Assembly: GCA_028283025.1 (NCBI GenBank)
Contig: JAPYNO010000043.1
Location: 1-48,756, forward strand
Direction of reading: 5' to 3'
Source: Pseudomonadales bacterium
GTDB taxonomy: Bacteria; Pseudomonadota; Gammaproteobacteria; Pseudomonadales; Azotimanducaceae
Length of the DNA: 48,756 nucleotides
The notes beneath the pieces were generated by a model that had not been told where the DNA came from, ran no database searches, and worked only from the letters and a program-made list of their open reading frames with translations. The position numbers and the translations under genes are program-made. Positions 16,903 to 25,676 of this stretch are shown here, piece after piece. Every line of letters begins with the position of its first letter. The stretch's first letter is position 1.

Positions 16903-19809
16903 ATGGCAAAAGCGAACCAATCGAAAACTGTGACTTCCTTCACGCACCGAGAGCCCTCTCGTACCAACATCCCGACTTCGGAGATGGAATCCCTCGTGCG
17001 GGATGAAGACAAGACGCCGATTCAAGTCGCCTATGAGCGAAGGAACCGAGACCTCGACCCGCAACTCATCTGGCGCGGCAAGTACCAACAGGACGAAGCG
17101 GATTTGCATGTGCAAGCACCGCCGCTTTATATCCAAGAGAAGGTGCATCCCAAGGCGTTGATTGACGATTTACGCAGGGAGAGTTCGCAAGAAGCGCCTG
17201 ATCTTTTCTCAGATTTCAACGGCCTACCAGACGCTGATGCCAAGACTGAGTTCTATCAGCACGAACAAAACTGGTCGAATCGCATGATCTTGGGCGACTC
17301 GCTACAGGTGATGGCGAGCCTTGCCGCACGTGAGGGGCTGCGCGGCAAGGTGCAGTGCATTTATTTGGATCCGCCGTATGGGATCAAGTTCAACTCGAAC
17401 TTTCAGTGGTCTACGACTAGCAAAAACGTCACCGACGGCAAGATTGCTCACATCACCCGTGAGCCGGAGCAAGTGAAAGCGTTTCGAGATACTTGGAGGG
17501 ACGGTATTCACTCATATCTCACCTACCTACGGGATCGGTTGACCGTCGCACGGGCCCTGTTGACAGACAGTGGTTCAATCTTTGTGCAGATTGGAGATGA
17601 GAATGTGCATCGGGTGCGAGCGCTCATGGATGAGATCTTCGGAGAAGAAAACTATATCTCGATGATATCTTTTCGCACACACAGTCCCTTAGGAGTCAAA
17701 TACATCTCAAATCCATATGACTTTATCCTTTGGTATGGGAAGAACGCAACGGCACTCAAATATAGAGACCTATGGCTCCCGAAGGCTATTGGGAAGGGAA
17801 GCCAGTACCAGTATGTTCAAGAAGTTGATGGATGTCGGAGACCGATGTCAACTTCTGAAAGGTCAGAGACGGAACGGAGACCGCCTGATTCACGTGTATA
17901 TCGACTAGTCCCACTTCGATCAACCGGCTATACAGCTAGTTGTACCTTCGAGTTCAGTTTCCAAGGGAACCTCTACCCACCTCCTAACGGGCGGAGCTGG
18001 GCCACCACTCGCCAAGGCATGCAGACCTTGTCAAAGGCGATGCGCACACATTCATCTGGCGAGTATTTGAATTTTGTCCTATTTCATGACGATTTTTCTG
18101 CTATGAGACTTTCTGGAGCTTGGAACGATACCTATGCAGAACTCATGAGCTCATATGTGGTGCAAACAAGTACACTCCCAATACAACGCTGCATCCTAAT
18201 GACCACCGACCCCGGCGATCTCGTCCTAGACCCCACCTGCGGTTCCGGCACCACCGCTTATGTCGCCGAGCAATGGGGCCGTCGCTGGATCACCGTCGAC
18301 ACATCCCGCGTCGCCCTCGCCCTCGCTCGTGCGCGCATCATGGGCGCTCGCTATCCGTACTATCTGCTTGCCGATAGCCGCGAAGGGCAACTCAAAGAAG
18401 CCAAAGTCACTCGCTCCGCGCCATCTGAACTCCCCACCTACGAGCACATCAGCCAAGGCTTCGTCTACGAGCGTGTGCCGCATATCACCCTGAAGGCCAT
18501 CGCCAACAACACGGAAATCGACACCATCTATGAAGAACGGCAACCAGCCGTCGAGTCTGCGCTCGCAGCACTCAACCGCGTACTTTTGGGACACCCGACT
18601 CCGTTTCAAGTCCAAACCGGCGGTCGCAAAGGCGATGCCATCCGATTCGATGCCGCCAATGAGCGTGCGACACTCCCAAGCGGTGAAGAAGCCTCCGCTG
18701 CCGAGCTCCTCGAATGGGAAGTCCCGCGAGAAGCTCCTGACGATTGGCCGAAAAGCGCCCAAGAACCGCTCGCACAGTTCTGGCAAGCACGCATCGAACG
18801 GCAGCGAGAAATCGACGCATCGATTGCGGCGCGCGCCGACTTCGAGTTGCTTTATGACAAGCCCTACGAAGACAAGAAGAAGGTCCGCGTCGCCGGCCCC
18901 TTCACGGTCGAATCACTCAACCCACACCGAATGGCCGAGGCTTCGCCTGTCAGCCGCGACCCTGCGCCACCGCAAATTCAAGACCATCGCGGCGAATACC
19001 AAGTGATAGGCCCGCCCGCCATTTCGGACTACGATTTCTTCGGCATCATGCTCGAGCAACTTCGTATCGCTGGCGTGCAGCAGAAGGATAAAAAAAACAG
19101 AATCGAATTCGAATCGCTCGTCGGCTTTCCGGGCACCCTCATCTGCGCCGAAGGCCACTACTCCGATGGCACGAAGTTGCGTCGCGCGGCTATCCTCATC
19201 GGCCCGGAGCACGGTACTGTTGGCAGGGAAGACCTCATCGAAGCTGCGCGCGAAGCAGCCGAGTGTCAATTCGATGTCCTGATCGCCTGCGCCTTCAACT
19301 ACGATGCCCAAGCCACCGAAGTCAACAAACTCGCCAAGCTTCCAATCTTGAAGGCGCGCATGAACGCTGACCTGCACATGTCCACAGATCTGAAAGACAC
19401 CAAGCATAGCAACCTGTTCGTCATCTTCGGCGAGCCTGACATTGAAGTGCTCGATGCGCCTGACGATCAAATTCGCGTCAAGATTCGAGGTATCGACATC
19501 TTTGATCCGCGCACCGCCGAAGTGCGTTCAAGCGAACCCGATGACCTCGCCTGCTGGTTCGTCGACACCGACTACAACATGGAGAGCTTCTTCGTGCGCC
19601 ACGCCTACTTTCTCGGCGCGAACGACCCCTATAAGAACCTCAAGCGCACGCTCAAAGCCGAGATCGAGGAGGAAGTCTGGCTGAGCTTGAAATCGGACAC
19701 ATCGCGTCCATTCCCGAAGCCCAGATCCGGACGTATCGCAGTCAAAGCGATTAATCACTTGGGCGATGAGGTGATGAAAGTGATTCGCGTCGATAGGGCG
19801 CAACAATGA
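16903..19809 (+). CDS. Site-specific DNA methyltransferase (type III mod-like, beta class)
   Basis: A 968-aa adenine or N4-cytosine methyltransferase. Motif IV is LDPPYG near residue 157, and motif I is LVLDPTCGSGTTAYVA near 443, so motif IV precedes motif I (beta class). The region between them, about 250-425, is the expected target recognition domain and is distinctly AT-richer than the flanks: the lines from 17641 and 17701 each have 24 G/C in 60, against 40 in 60 at 18241. A long C-terminal domain of about 450 residues follows, without motifs I recognise (SLVGFPGTLICAEGHYSDG). The start at 16903 has only a weak GAGG upstream. The stop overlaps the ATPase start (ATGA). Confidence 0.9.
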   Translation: MAKANQSKTVTSFTHREPSRTNIPTSEMESLVRDEDKTPIQVAYERRNRDLDPQLIWRGKYQQDEADLHVQAPPLYIQEKVHPKALIDDLRRESSQEAPDLFSDFNGLPDADAKTEFYQHEQNWSNRMILGDSLQVMASLAAREGLRGKVQCIYLDPPYGIKFNSNFQWSTTSKNVTDGKIAHITREPEQVKAFRDTWRDGIHSYLTYLRDRLTVARALLTDSGSIFVQIGDENVHRVRALMDEIFGEENYISMISFRTHSPLGVKYISNPYDFILWYGKNATALKYRDLWLPKAIGKGSQYQYVQEVDGCRRPMSTSERSETERRPPDSRVYRLVPLRSTGYTASCTFEFSFQGNLYPPPNGRSWATTRQGMQTLSKAMRTHSSGEYLNFVLFHDDFSAMRLSGAWNDTYAELMSSYVVQTSTLPIQRCILMTTDPGDLVLDPTCGSGTTAYVAEQWGRRWITVDTSRVALALARARIMGARYPYYLLADSREGQLKEAKVTRSAPSELPTYEHISQGFVYERVPHITLKAIANNTEIDTIYEERQPAVESALAALNRVLLGHPTPFQVQTGGRKGDAIRFDAANERATLPSGEEASAAELLEWEVPREAPDDWPKSAQEPLAQFWQARIERQREIDASIAARADFELLYDKPYEDKKKVRVAGPFTVESLNPHRMAEASPVSRDPAPPQIQDHRGEYQVIGPPAISDYDFFGIMLEQLRIAGVQQKDKKNRIEFESLVGFPGTLICAEGHYSDGTKLRRAAILIGPEHGTVGREDLIEAAREAAECQFDVLIACAFNYDAQATEVNKLAKLPILKARMNADLHMSTDLKDTKHSNLFVIFGEPDIEVLDAPDDQIRVKIRGIDIFDPRTAEVRSSEPDDLACWFVDTDYNMESFFVRHAYFLGANDPYKNLKRTLKAEIEEEVWLSLKSDTSRPFPKPRSGRIAVKAINHLGDEVMKVIRVDRAQQ

Positions 19810-20978
19810 ACGAATCGAAAGAGAATCCGTTTACGCCTGGGGCTGGGCTCAAGCCACCCTATCTGGGCGGCCGGGATGCAGTGATTGACAAGATGTTCCG
19901 GCGTAGCTTGGACAGAACACTACAAGGGTGCCCCTCGCCAAAGGATATCGTCATATACGGGCCGCGAGGTGTCGGCAAAACCTGTTTGATTAGCGTCGTC
20001 GAAGACACCTTAAAGTCAATGCACGAAACGCAACCAACCAGGATCAAGAACCGGATCAGAGTTGTCCCTCTGACAGCGGGCGACCTGCGCTCTGAAGCGG
20101 ATATAGAAATCCAATTGATCTCCCTGTTCGGGCAGTCCTTCTGGAAAAAGTTCATTCCAGAAAAGGCCGAGATTAACCTACTGCCACTGAGCGTTCTATA
20201 TGAGAGGAAAACCACCCCATTTAGTCAGGTACGCGAGGAATTCGCGAAGCGATCACAGCGCACTCCGGTTGTCATCACCATTGACGAAGCGCACACCTTG
20301 AATCCAGAGATCTTCACAGCGATCTCGAACCATAGTGCAATGATTCGCAAAGCTGGTGGGGCACTGACCGTCATATTTTCAGGGAAACCTCACCTGCTTT
20401 ATATGGCGAGCGACTCCGGTGCTTCCTTTGGCGACAGATTTGAGAAGCTCGATATCGCATTGCTCGACGCAAAAGCGACTATTGATGTCATCCGAATCCC
20501 TTTTTCCAAGCACGGAATCGACGTTGATGAAGAGGTACTGACGAACATCGCCAACGATACGCAAGGCTATCCACACTTCGCGCAAATCTGGGGAGAAAGA
20601 CTTTGGGAGCAATGTCGCAAGACTGGTCGCTCAAGAATACGCAGCAGCGACTATACAGGTGCTTTCGATGAAGTCCGGGAGGAACGCAAGCTTCTTTATG
20701 GAAGCCGTTACCGTCTATGGAAAGGGCGCGACGAGGCGCTGCTTCAACGCATCAACGAGCGATTGCGTGCGCTCAACACCCTGCCGAGCGAAACTGGCGT
20801 CAAGTCGATCATCAAAGAAGAGTTGATAGGCCAAGGCAGGGATGCCGACACCTTTGACGAGGTGTTCGACAAGATGATCGAAAGCGACTATGTGTGGCAG
20901 CCGCAAGGCCAAGATGCAATGTCATTCTCCCTGCCGAGTTTTGTTTCGCATATCGCTGAGATTGGCTCTCAAGCATGA
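19806..20978 (+). CDS. AAA+ ATPase (ORC/Cdc6-like) of the restriction operon
   Basis: A 390-aa ATPase. Walker A is GPRGVGKT at 52-59 and Walker B VVITIDEAH at 155-163; a sensor-like GALTVIFSGKP follows, and the C-terminal 120 residues look like a winged helix (LPSETGVKSIIKEELIG). The N-terminal PYLGGRDAVIDKM is the usual lead-in of this family. It is translationally coupled to the methyltransferase, so it is a stable part of the system, perhaps for loading, sensing or signalling. Another member of the same family lies alone at 39294-40745. Confidence 0.85.
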   Translation: MNESKENPFTPGAGLKPPYLGGRDAVIDKMFRRSLDRTLQGCPSPKDIVIYGPRGVGKTCLISVVEDTLKSMHETQPTRIKNRIRVVPLTAGDLRSEADIEIQLISLFGQSFWKKFIPEKAEINLLPLSVLYERKTTPFSQVREEFAKRSQRTPVVITIDEAHTLNPEIFTAISNHSAMIRKAGGALTVIFSGKPHLLYMASDSGASFGDRFEKLDIALLDAKATIDVIRIPFSKHGIDVDEEVLTNIANDTQGYPHFAQIWGERLWEQCRKTGRSRIRSSDYTGAFDEVREERKLLYGSRYRLWKGRDEALLQRINERLRALNTLPSETGVKSIIKEELIGQGRDADTFDEVFDKMIESDYVWQPQGQDAMSFSLPSFVSHIAEIGSQA

Positions 20979-20997
20979 GTGGCTTAGGGGGGAAATC

Positions 20998-21084
20998 GTG
21001 TGCCTCTTGCTCGCATTCGTGCTTTCCCCAAGCCTAGGCCAAGCCCAAATTGAGCGCATGTGGCGCACAGGGCCGCCATTCTAG
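20998..21084 (+). pseudogene. Signal-peptide-like gene remnant
   Basis: A 28-codon frame with a GGGGGGAAA ribosome site and GTG start. It reads as a signal peptide ending SLGQAQ and then stops. It looks like the 5' end of a lost secreted or TonB-receptor gene at the right edge of the restriction operon. Confidence 0.35.
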
Positions 21085-21195
21085 CGTCAATCTGCTTGAT
21101 CGGACTCAAGAGTTGCGGCGCATATTGAATTTCGTCGATGGTGAATGGTGGCTCAAGGTCTTTCATGAAGAGCATGGGATCGAGATTCGTGCGCT
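21077..21195 (-). pseudogene. Remnant of an AAA_14/DUF4143-type ATPase
   Basis: One frame on the minus strand reads NLDPMLFMKDLEPPFTIDEI then QYAPQLLSPIKQID, the Walker B region of AAA_14/DUF4143 ATPases (pattern DEIQxxPxLLxxIK). No Walker A or rest of the gene is present, and the frame breaks on both sides. It marks the 20979-21268 gap as a recombination scar. Confidence 0.5.
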
Positions 21196-21268
21196 CAAGG
21201 CGGCATGGGCATCGTCATGCAGACTGTCGGGATACCATATGCGTTCGCCCACTTCATCAACGAGCACA

Positions 21269-22024
21269 ATGAAGCAACTTGACAACAAAGCCGCCCTTGT
21301 CACCGGCGGCGGACAGGGTGTTGGCCAGGGCATCGCCCTCGCGCTCGCCGCAGAAGGCGCGAAGATTGCCGTTGTAGGACGCACAGCGGAAAAGCTTGAA
21401 AACACTGTCCGCATCATCACTGAGCGTGGCGGCACAGCGATTGCGGCCGAGTGCAACGTCAAATCGAGCAGCGATTTAGAGAACGCCGTCGATACCTGCG
21501 TCAGTCAGCTTGGCGGCCTTCATATCCTCGTCAACAATGCCCAGGAAGTACCGCTCGGCACGCTTGATCAAGTCTCAGACGAAGCGTTCACCGCCGGATT
21601 CGAGTCCGGCCCACTCGCAACCCTGCGGCTTATGAAGCTCGCCTATCCACACCTCAAGGGCGATGGCTCGATCATCAATCTCGCGAGCACCGCCGCCATG
21701 CGCTGGGACATGGCGAGCTATGGCGCCTACGCTGCGGTCAAGGAAGCCATCCGCTCGCTGACGCGCGCCGCCGCGTGCGAGTGGGGCATGGAAGGCATTC
21801 GCAGCAACGTCATCTTGCCGCACGCCAAATCGCCCGGTCTGGTTTGGTGGATGGAGAACAACCCGGAGGAAGCCGAGGCCTTTCAGCGCAGCATTCCTCA
21901 AAGGCGTGTCGGCGAATGCGAAGAAGATATCGGACGCTTCGTCGTGCAGCTTTGCAGCGAAGGGTCTCGCTATGTGAACGGCCAGACGATCGCCGTGGAT
22001 GGCGGCCAAGCGTTCCTAGGCTGA
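21269..22024 (+). CDS. Short-chain dehydrogenase/reductase
   Basis: A 251-aa classical SDR. The start chosen is ATG at 21269 because the cofactor motif then sits at its usual place: GGGQGVGQG at about 12-20. NNAQ replaces the common NNAG at about 89-92; the catalytic set includes the serine of NLASTAA and the YxxxK motif YAAVK. C-terminal DGGQAFLG is typical. It is 12 nt upstream of the MFS gene, in a three-gene operon with the transporter and a secreted hydrolase. The substrate is unknown; the operon lies beside the aromatic cluster but is separated from it by the restriction operon. Confidence 0.9.
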   Translation: MKQLDNKAALVTGGGQGVGQGIALALAAEGAKIAVVGRTAEKLENTVRIITERGGTAIAAECNVKSSSDLENAVDTCVSQLGGLHILVNNAQEVPLGTLDQVSDEAFTAGFESGPLATLRLMKLAYPHLKGDGSIINLASTAAMRWDMASYGAYAAVKEAIRSLTRAAACEWGMEGIRSNVILPHAKSPGLVWWMENNPEEAEAFQRSIPQRRVGECEEDIGRFVVQLCSEGSRYVNGQTIAVDGGQAFLG

Positions 22025-22036
22025 TCGGCTCAGACA

Positions 22037-23329
22037 ATGACGCCATCACGCACCTACCGATACTTCGTGCTCGGGGTGCTGCTCGTCGCCTATGTCTTCG
22101 CCTTTATCGACCGGCAGTTGATGAGCATCCTCTTGGAACCCATCAAGGCCGAATTCGGTGTGTCGGACACGGCCATGGGCTTTCTCACAGGGTTCGCCTT
22201 CGCGCTCTTTTACGCAACGCTCGGCGTGCCGGTGGCGCGGCTTGCCGACAATTGGTCGCGGCGCAACGTGCTTGCAATCTCCATGGTCGTTTGGAGTGCC
22301 GCCACCGCACTGTGCGGCCTTGCCGCAAGCTTCTGGCAGTTGGCGCTGTATCGATTCGCCGTCGGCATTGGCGAGGCTGGCGGCACACCGCCTTCACATT
22401 CGCTGATTGCGTCCTATTTCCCGGTGACCGAGCGAGCGACGGCCATGGGCATCTTCGGCACCGGCTCGCAAATTGGCATTCTCATCGGCATGTTTGGAGG
22501 CGCTCTCATCGCCACGCACATGGGATGGCGCTGGGCGTTCATTGTCTTTGGCGTACCGGGTGTGCTTATTGGTGCACTCGTCGCCCTGCTCATTAAGGAG
22601 CCTGCCAAGCCTCCACCGCCTCAAAGATCGAGTATATCCGCAGACCTCGGCCGCCTCTGGCGCATCCCCTCGTTCGCCATCATTGCCTTCGCAGCCTCAC
22701 TCACCGCCATCGCTGGCTTCGGCATGGGCACATGGTTTCCAAGCTTCCTGATCCGCGTTCATGGCCTATCGCTAACCGAAGCTGGCCTCTTGCTTGGCAT
22801 CATGGGCACGACCGGCGCGCTCATCGGTGCCGTCTCCGGCGGCGTTCTGTGCGACCGACTGGCTAAAAAAGACTTGGCCTGGCAGCTCAGGCTGCCTGCT
22901 GTTGGCGCTGGCCTATCAGCAGTCTTCCTCGGGATTTTTCTCGTCTATCCAGAAGGGCATCTTGCGCAGATTGGCGAATTTCGCGTACCGGCCGCGAGTA
23001 CGTTTCAATTCTTGGGGGCGGTCGTTTCCGCATTTTGGATCGGCCCTTCTTCCGCCGCCGTGCAAACGCTCACGCCCGCGCACTTGCGCTCGCAGGCTTC
23101 GGCCATCTTGCTGCTGCTGCTGAATTTGATTGGGTTTGGAATCGGCCCTGTGCTCGTTGGGTTTTTAAGCGACAGATTGACTCCGTTCTTTGGCGCGCAC
23201 GCGATTCGCTACGCCATGCTGATCAGCCTCGTCACGGTGGTCATCGGCAGCTATCTGTTCTGGCGCGGCGGCAATCAATACCGACACGCTTTTCGCTCGC
23301 ACGGCTCAACACAAGGAGACACGCCATGA
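22037..23329 (+). CDS. MFS transporter
   Basis: A 430-aa, 12-helix major facilitator protein of the spinster-like branch. Helix 1 ends FAFIDRQLMSILLEPIK; the loop 2-3 motif reads GVPVARLADNWSRRN; RFAVGIGEAGGTPPSHSLIA is the helix 4 motif. A second A-like motif, GVLCDRLAKKD, opens the second half. It lies between the SDR and the hydrolase with 12-nt spacing and a 4-nt ATGA overlap, so the three are coexpressed. An aromatic or carboxylate substrate is likely from context but unproven. Confidence 0.92.
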   Translation: MTPSRTYRYFVLGVLLVAYVFAFIDRQLMSILLEPIKAEFGVSDTAMGFLTGFAFALFYATLGVPVARLADNWSRRNVLAISMVVWSAATALCGLAASFWQLALYRFAVGIGEAGGTPPSHSLIASYFPVTERATAMGIFGTGSQIGILIGMFGGALIATHMGWRWAFIVFGVPGVLIGALVALLIKEPAKPPPPQRSSISADLGRLWRIPSFAIIAFAASLTAIAGFGMGTWFPSFLIRVHGLSLTEAGLLLGIMGTTGALIGAVSGGVLCDRLAKKDLAWQLRLPAVGAGLSAVFLGIFLVYPEGHLAQIGEFRVPAASTFQFLGAVVSAFWIGPSSAAVQTLTPAHLRSQASAILLLLLNLIGFGIGPVLVGFLSDRLTPFFGAHAIRYAMLISLVTVVIGSYLFWRGGNQYRHAFRSHGSTQGDTP

Positions 23330-24387
23330 AGCACCTTGCCGCCGCCCTCACCCTGTTCGCACTACAAACAGTTCACGCGCAGCAAGCACCGCTCGATCTA
23401 CCTGATTTTCCGAACTATCCGCCGCCGCACACCGAACTTGAGGAAGGCGCTCAAGGCGCAATCTACTTTGCGAGCGCAAGCCCGTTCGATCTTGATGTGA
23501 TCTTGAGCGGCACAACGGCAACACCAACGACGGGACTCGGCTACCTGACACTGCCGCAAGGCGTGGAGGACCTTGCGCCTGCGATGGTCATCCTGCCTGG
23601 CAGCGGTGGCATACAGCGCGGACGCGAGCATGAATATGCTGAATTCCTGAACGGGCTCGGCATCGCTGCGTTTGTCATCGAATATTACGAGCCGCGTGGC
23701 CTCACACAGGATATCGATTACATGATCCGCACCGCAGCAGTCACAGAATTTGACTTGATCACTGATGCCTACGCCGCACTCGAACTTTTGAGCAGCCATC
23801 CGAGCATCGATGGCGCACGCATCGGCGTGGTTGGCTTTTCATATGGCGGCATGGCAAGCCGTCTCGCGATGGATGCGCGCATCCATCAAGCGCTCGCACC
23901 AGCGCATCCTGGCTTCAAGGCGCATATCGATGTCTACGGCCCATGCTTCCAGGTGCTCGGCACCAAGGCCACCAATGGCGCACCACTGCTGACTCTTCGC
24001 GGCAGCGAGGACGCTTCAAACGATCTCAATGCCTGCGGTGAACGCGAAGATGAACTGCGCGCGATTGGCGTTGAGGTGACGGCCATCGTCTACCCGGGGG
24101 CGGACCATGCGTGGGAAAACGAAGCGCCGCGAGCTTTTCGGGAAGGCGCGCCTTATCTGCAAGGCTGCGAATGGCACTACGATGAAAAGGGGGTGCCTCA
24201 TGTTGAGGATCAGAAGCTCTTCGAATACGGGCTTGGGAGCTCCCGTGCACAGCGCATCGAAGCCCGCTTCACGAGCGGCGCGCGACTGCAAAAGTGCGTC
24301 AAGTTTGGCTATATCGTGGGTCGCGATGAAACCGTCCGCGCACGCGCGTTCGATGACGCTGCGAAGTTCCTAGAAGCACACTTGTAA
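23326..24387 (+). CDS. Secreted dienelactone-hydrolase-family esterase
   Basis: A 353-aa alpha/beta hydrolase with a signal peptide (MKHLAAALTLFALQTVHAQQ). The nucleophile is serine in GFSYGG near residue 172; the acid is likely in LRGSEDASND near 224-233 and the histidine in PGADHAW. Serine rather than cysteine and export distinguish it from the cytoplasmic enzyme at 4873-5574. The start overlaps the transporter stop. Its stop is 2 nt from the convergent vapC stop. A possible remnant of a related gene lies at 25560-25676. Confidence 0.85.
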   Translation: MKHLAAALTLFALQTVHAQQAPLDLPDFPNYPPPHTELEEGAQGAIYFASASPFDLDVILSGTTATPTTGLGYLTLPQGVEDLAPAMVILPGSGGIQRGREHEYAEFLNGLGIAAFVIEYYEPRGLTQDIDYMIRTAAVTEFDLITDAYAALELLSSHPSIDGARIGVVGFSYGGMASRLAMDARIHQALAPAHPGFKAHIDVYGPCFQVLGTKATNGAPLLTLRGSEDASNDLNACGEREDELRAIGVEVTAIVYPGADHAWENEAPRAFREGAPYLQGCEWHYDEKGVPHVEDQKLFEYGLGSSRAQRIEARFTSGARLQKCVKFGYIVGRDETVRARAFDDAAKFLEAHL

Positions 24388-24389
24388 AA

Positions 24390-24776
24390 TCATCGAATCA
24401 GCGAGACGAACACACCGAGGTCAAGGCGCGCCCAATTTCGATCTGCCGTGATAACCGAACCACTTTCTCGACGCGCCAGAGCAATGCACGCCCTATCGCC
24501 GAGAGAAAGCCCCGCTGACCGAGTCGCGCCGCGCAGCGCTCCTGCTGCAATTGCCGAAGCTTCATCAAAGGCAAAAATTGGAATCCCGTACCTCAGAAGC
24601 CATTCTTGCGCCTGTAATCGGCCCAAGCCTAGATCAACAAAACGTCCGACAACTTCAGATGCGTTCACCGCAGACATAATGCCCTCGCCGAGTGAGCTTT
24701 GTGCAGCCTCTGCCCCGCTCTCATCAAACGCAATGGCTAGCAGCGCTGAACTATCGAACACTATCGGAGTCTTCAT
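24390..24776 (-). CDS. vapC: VapC-type PIN toxin
   Basis: A 128-aa PIN RNase with Asp8, Glu41, Asp94 (SLGDRACIALA) and Asp112 (ITADRNWARLDLG), the usual VapC set. The start is ATG at 24776, overlapping the antitoxin stop as TAATG; the next upstream start would give MGAGI. The 3' end (27 nt, 24398-24424) recurs at 26442-26468 with two mismatches. It converges on the hydrolase gene with a 2-nt gap and no visible terminator. Confidence 0.92.
   Translation of the reverse strand: MKTPIVFDSSALLAIAFDESGAEAAQSSLGEGIMSAVNASEVVGRFVDLGLGRLQAQEWLLRYGIPIFAFDEASAIAAGALRGATRSAGLSLGDRACIALARRESGSVITADRNWARLDLGVFVSLIR
24398..24424. repeat. Direct repeat, left copy (vapC 3' end)
   Basis: 27 nt, 25 identical to 26442-26468 and in the same orientation. 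It encodes the LDLGVFVSL end of VapC on the minus strand. The pair brackets vapBC, the gene remnants and the truncated methyltransferase. Confidence 0.7.
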
Positions 24777-25303
24777 TATTCCTGCCCCCACAACGCACGC
24801 CGCTCAGCAAGGAATTCATCGACCACGCTTATGCCCGGCGCCTTCAGCGAACGTGCTACCTGCTGCATGTGCCGAATAGCGGCGTCTCTGGACACCATCC
24901 GCAATTCTCCTGATTCGATACGAGCCGTCACATGACCATCGGCACCAAGAAGCATGGCTTCGCGCATCTCTCTCGGAATGACCAAGCGACCATCGGAAGC
25001 CACTTTCAAAGCTCTCGGAGCCATATCGAGAATTTCATGTTCGATGCTCTTTGAATCGGCATGCGCCGTCTCATAATTCGATTTCCAATAGTGGTACTGA
25101 GTGCTCGCAGTAGCTGCGTTGCCTGCTTCTCTTTCCACTTCGGCGAGCACATCACAGCGACGCGCGCGCGAACCGGTCTCTTCTGAAATTCGGTCAGCAA
25201 TCTCCCACACGCGGCCTGTTCTCGTGCCTGCAGCTGGCCGCGGATATGTGACTCGCCGAGTCTTTTCTTCTTTCAATTCCCTGCCTGCCCTATTTGACCT
25301 CAA
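24776..25303 (-). CDS. vapB: VapB-type antitoxin with extra N-terminal DNA-binding-like domain
   Basis: Up to 175 aa. The C-terminal half is an AbrB/SpoVT-type swapped-hairpin domain (ALKVASDGRLVIPREMREAM at about 93-112) and then a toxin-binding tail. The N-terminal half (GRVWEIADRISEETGSRARR, then TASTQYHYWKSNY) looks like a small helical DNA-binding domain often fused to AbrB antitoxins. The start is uncertain: TTG at 25303, or TTG at 25276 with AGGCAGG just upstream. The AT-rich 25290-25350 region upstream should hold the promoter and operator. It is the first gene of vapBC. Confidence 0.8.
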   Translation of the reverse strand: MRSNRAGRELKEEKTRRVTYPRPAAGTRTGRVWEIADRISEETGSRARRCDVLAEVEREAGNAATASTQYHYWKSNYETAHADSKSIEHEILDMAPRALKVASDGRLVIPREMREAMLLGADGHVTARIESGELRMVSRDAAIRHMQQVARSLKAPGISVVDEFLAERRALWGQE

Positions 25304-25351
25304 TTATTTGACAAAATATACACTACATGGAAAAAAATTAACAATATGAAA

Positions 25352-25567
25352 AAATACCATATAAATGGATGTGACGCTGGGGCTATGCTCAATCGCATAG
25401 TCACGCGCGATGCCACAAAGATGCCGGTTGGTCGTCATATCGGCTATGTGACATAAAGCATCTGGTCGCCAGTGGTGAAGGCCAACATCGCCTTCGCCAT
25501 GATTGAATCCAAGCACATCTCAGACGAATTCTGAGCGGAAATAAACTACGAGAAGGAACTGCGATGA
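25352..25567 (+). pseudogene. Deleted, decayed copy of the GcvT-like gene
   Basis: One open frame, apart from internal stops, reads KYHINGCDAGAMLNRIVTRD, then TKMPVGR, then directly GYVT, stop, SIWSPVVKANIAFAMIESKH and a final INYEKELR. The first part matches KYHVSGRDAEAMLNRMVTRD and the second GYVTSGIWSPVVKANIAFAM of the intact protein at 26471-27667. About 230 internal codons are missing, joined at the similar VGR/GYV sites. The copy is on the opposite strand from the intact gene. Amino acids are more conserved than third positions, so it came from a functional paralogue rather than a recent copy. Confidence 0.9.
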
Positions 25568-25676
25568 CAAGGGCGTCTCGTATGTTGATGGAAATGCGCT
25601 CTTCGATTATGGCCTTAACGGTCTGCTCAAGCCTTTCCGCATCGCTATAAGACAATGGCATCAGTTCGGAGCTTAG
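25560..25676 (+). pseudogene. Possible remnant of a hydrolase gene
   Basis: The frame reads CDDKGVSYVDGNALFDYGL then NGLLKPFRIAIRQ. It resembles YDEKGVPHVEDQKLFEYGLG in the secreted hydrolase at 23326-24387 (about ten identities in nineteen). It follows the GcvT remnant with an overlapping junction and runs into the end of the truncated methyltransferase. The match is short, so the assignment is tentative. Confidence 0.4.
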
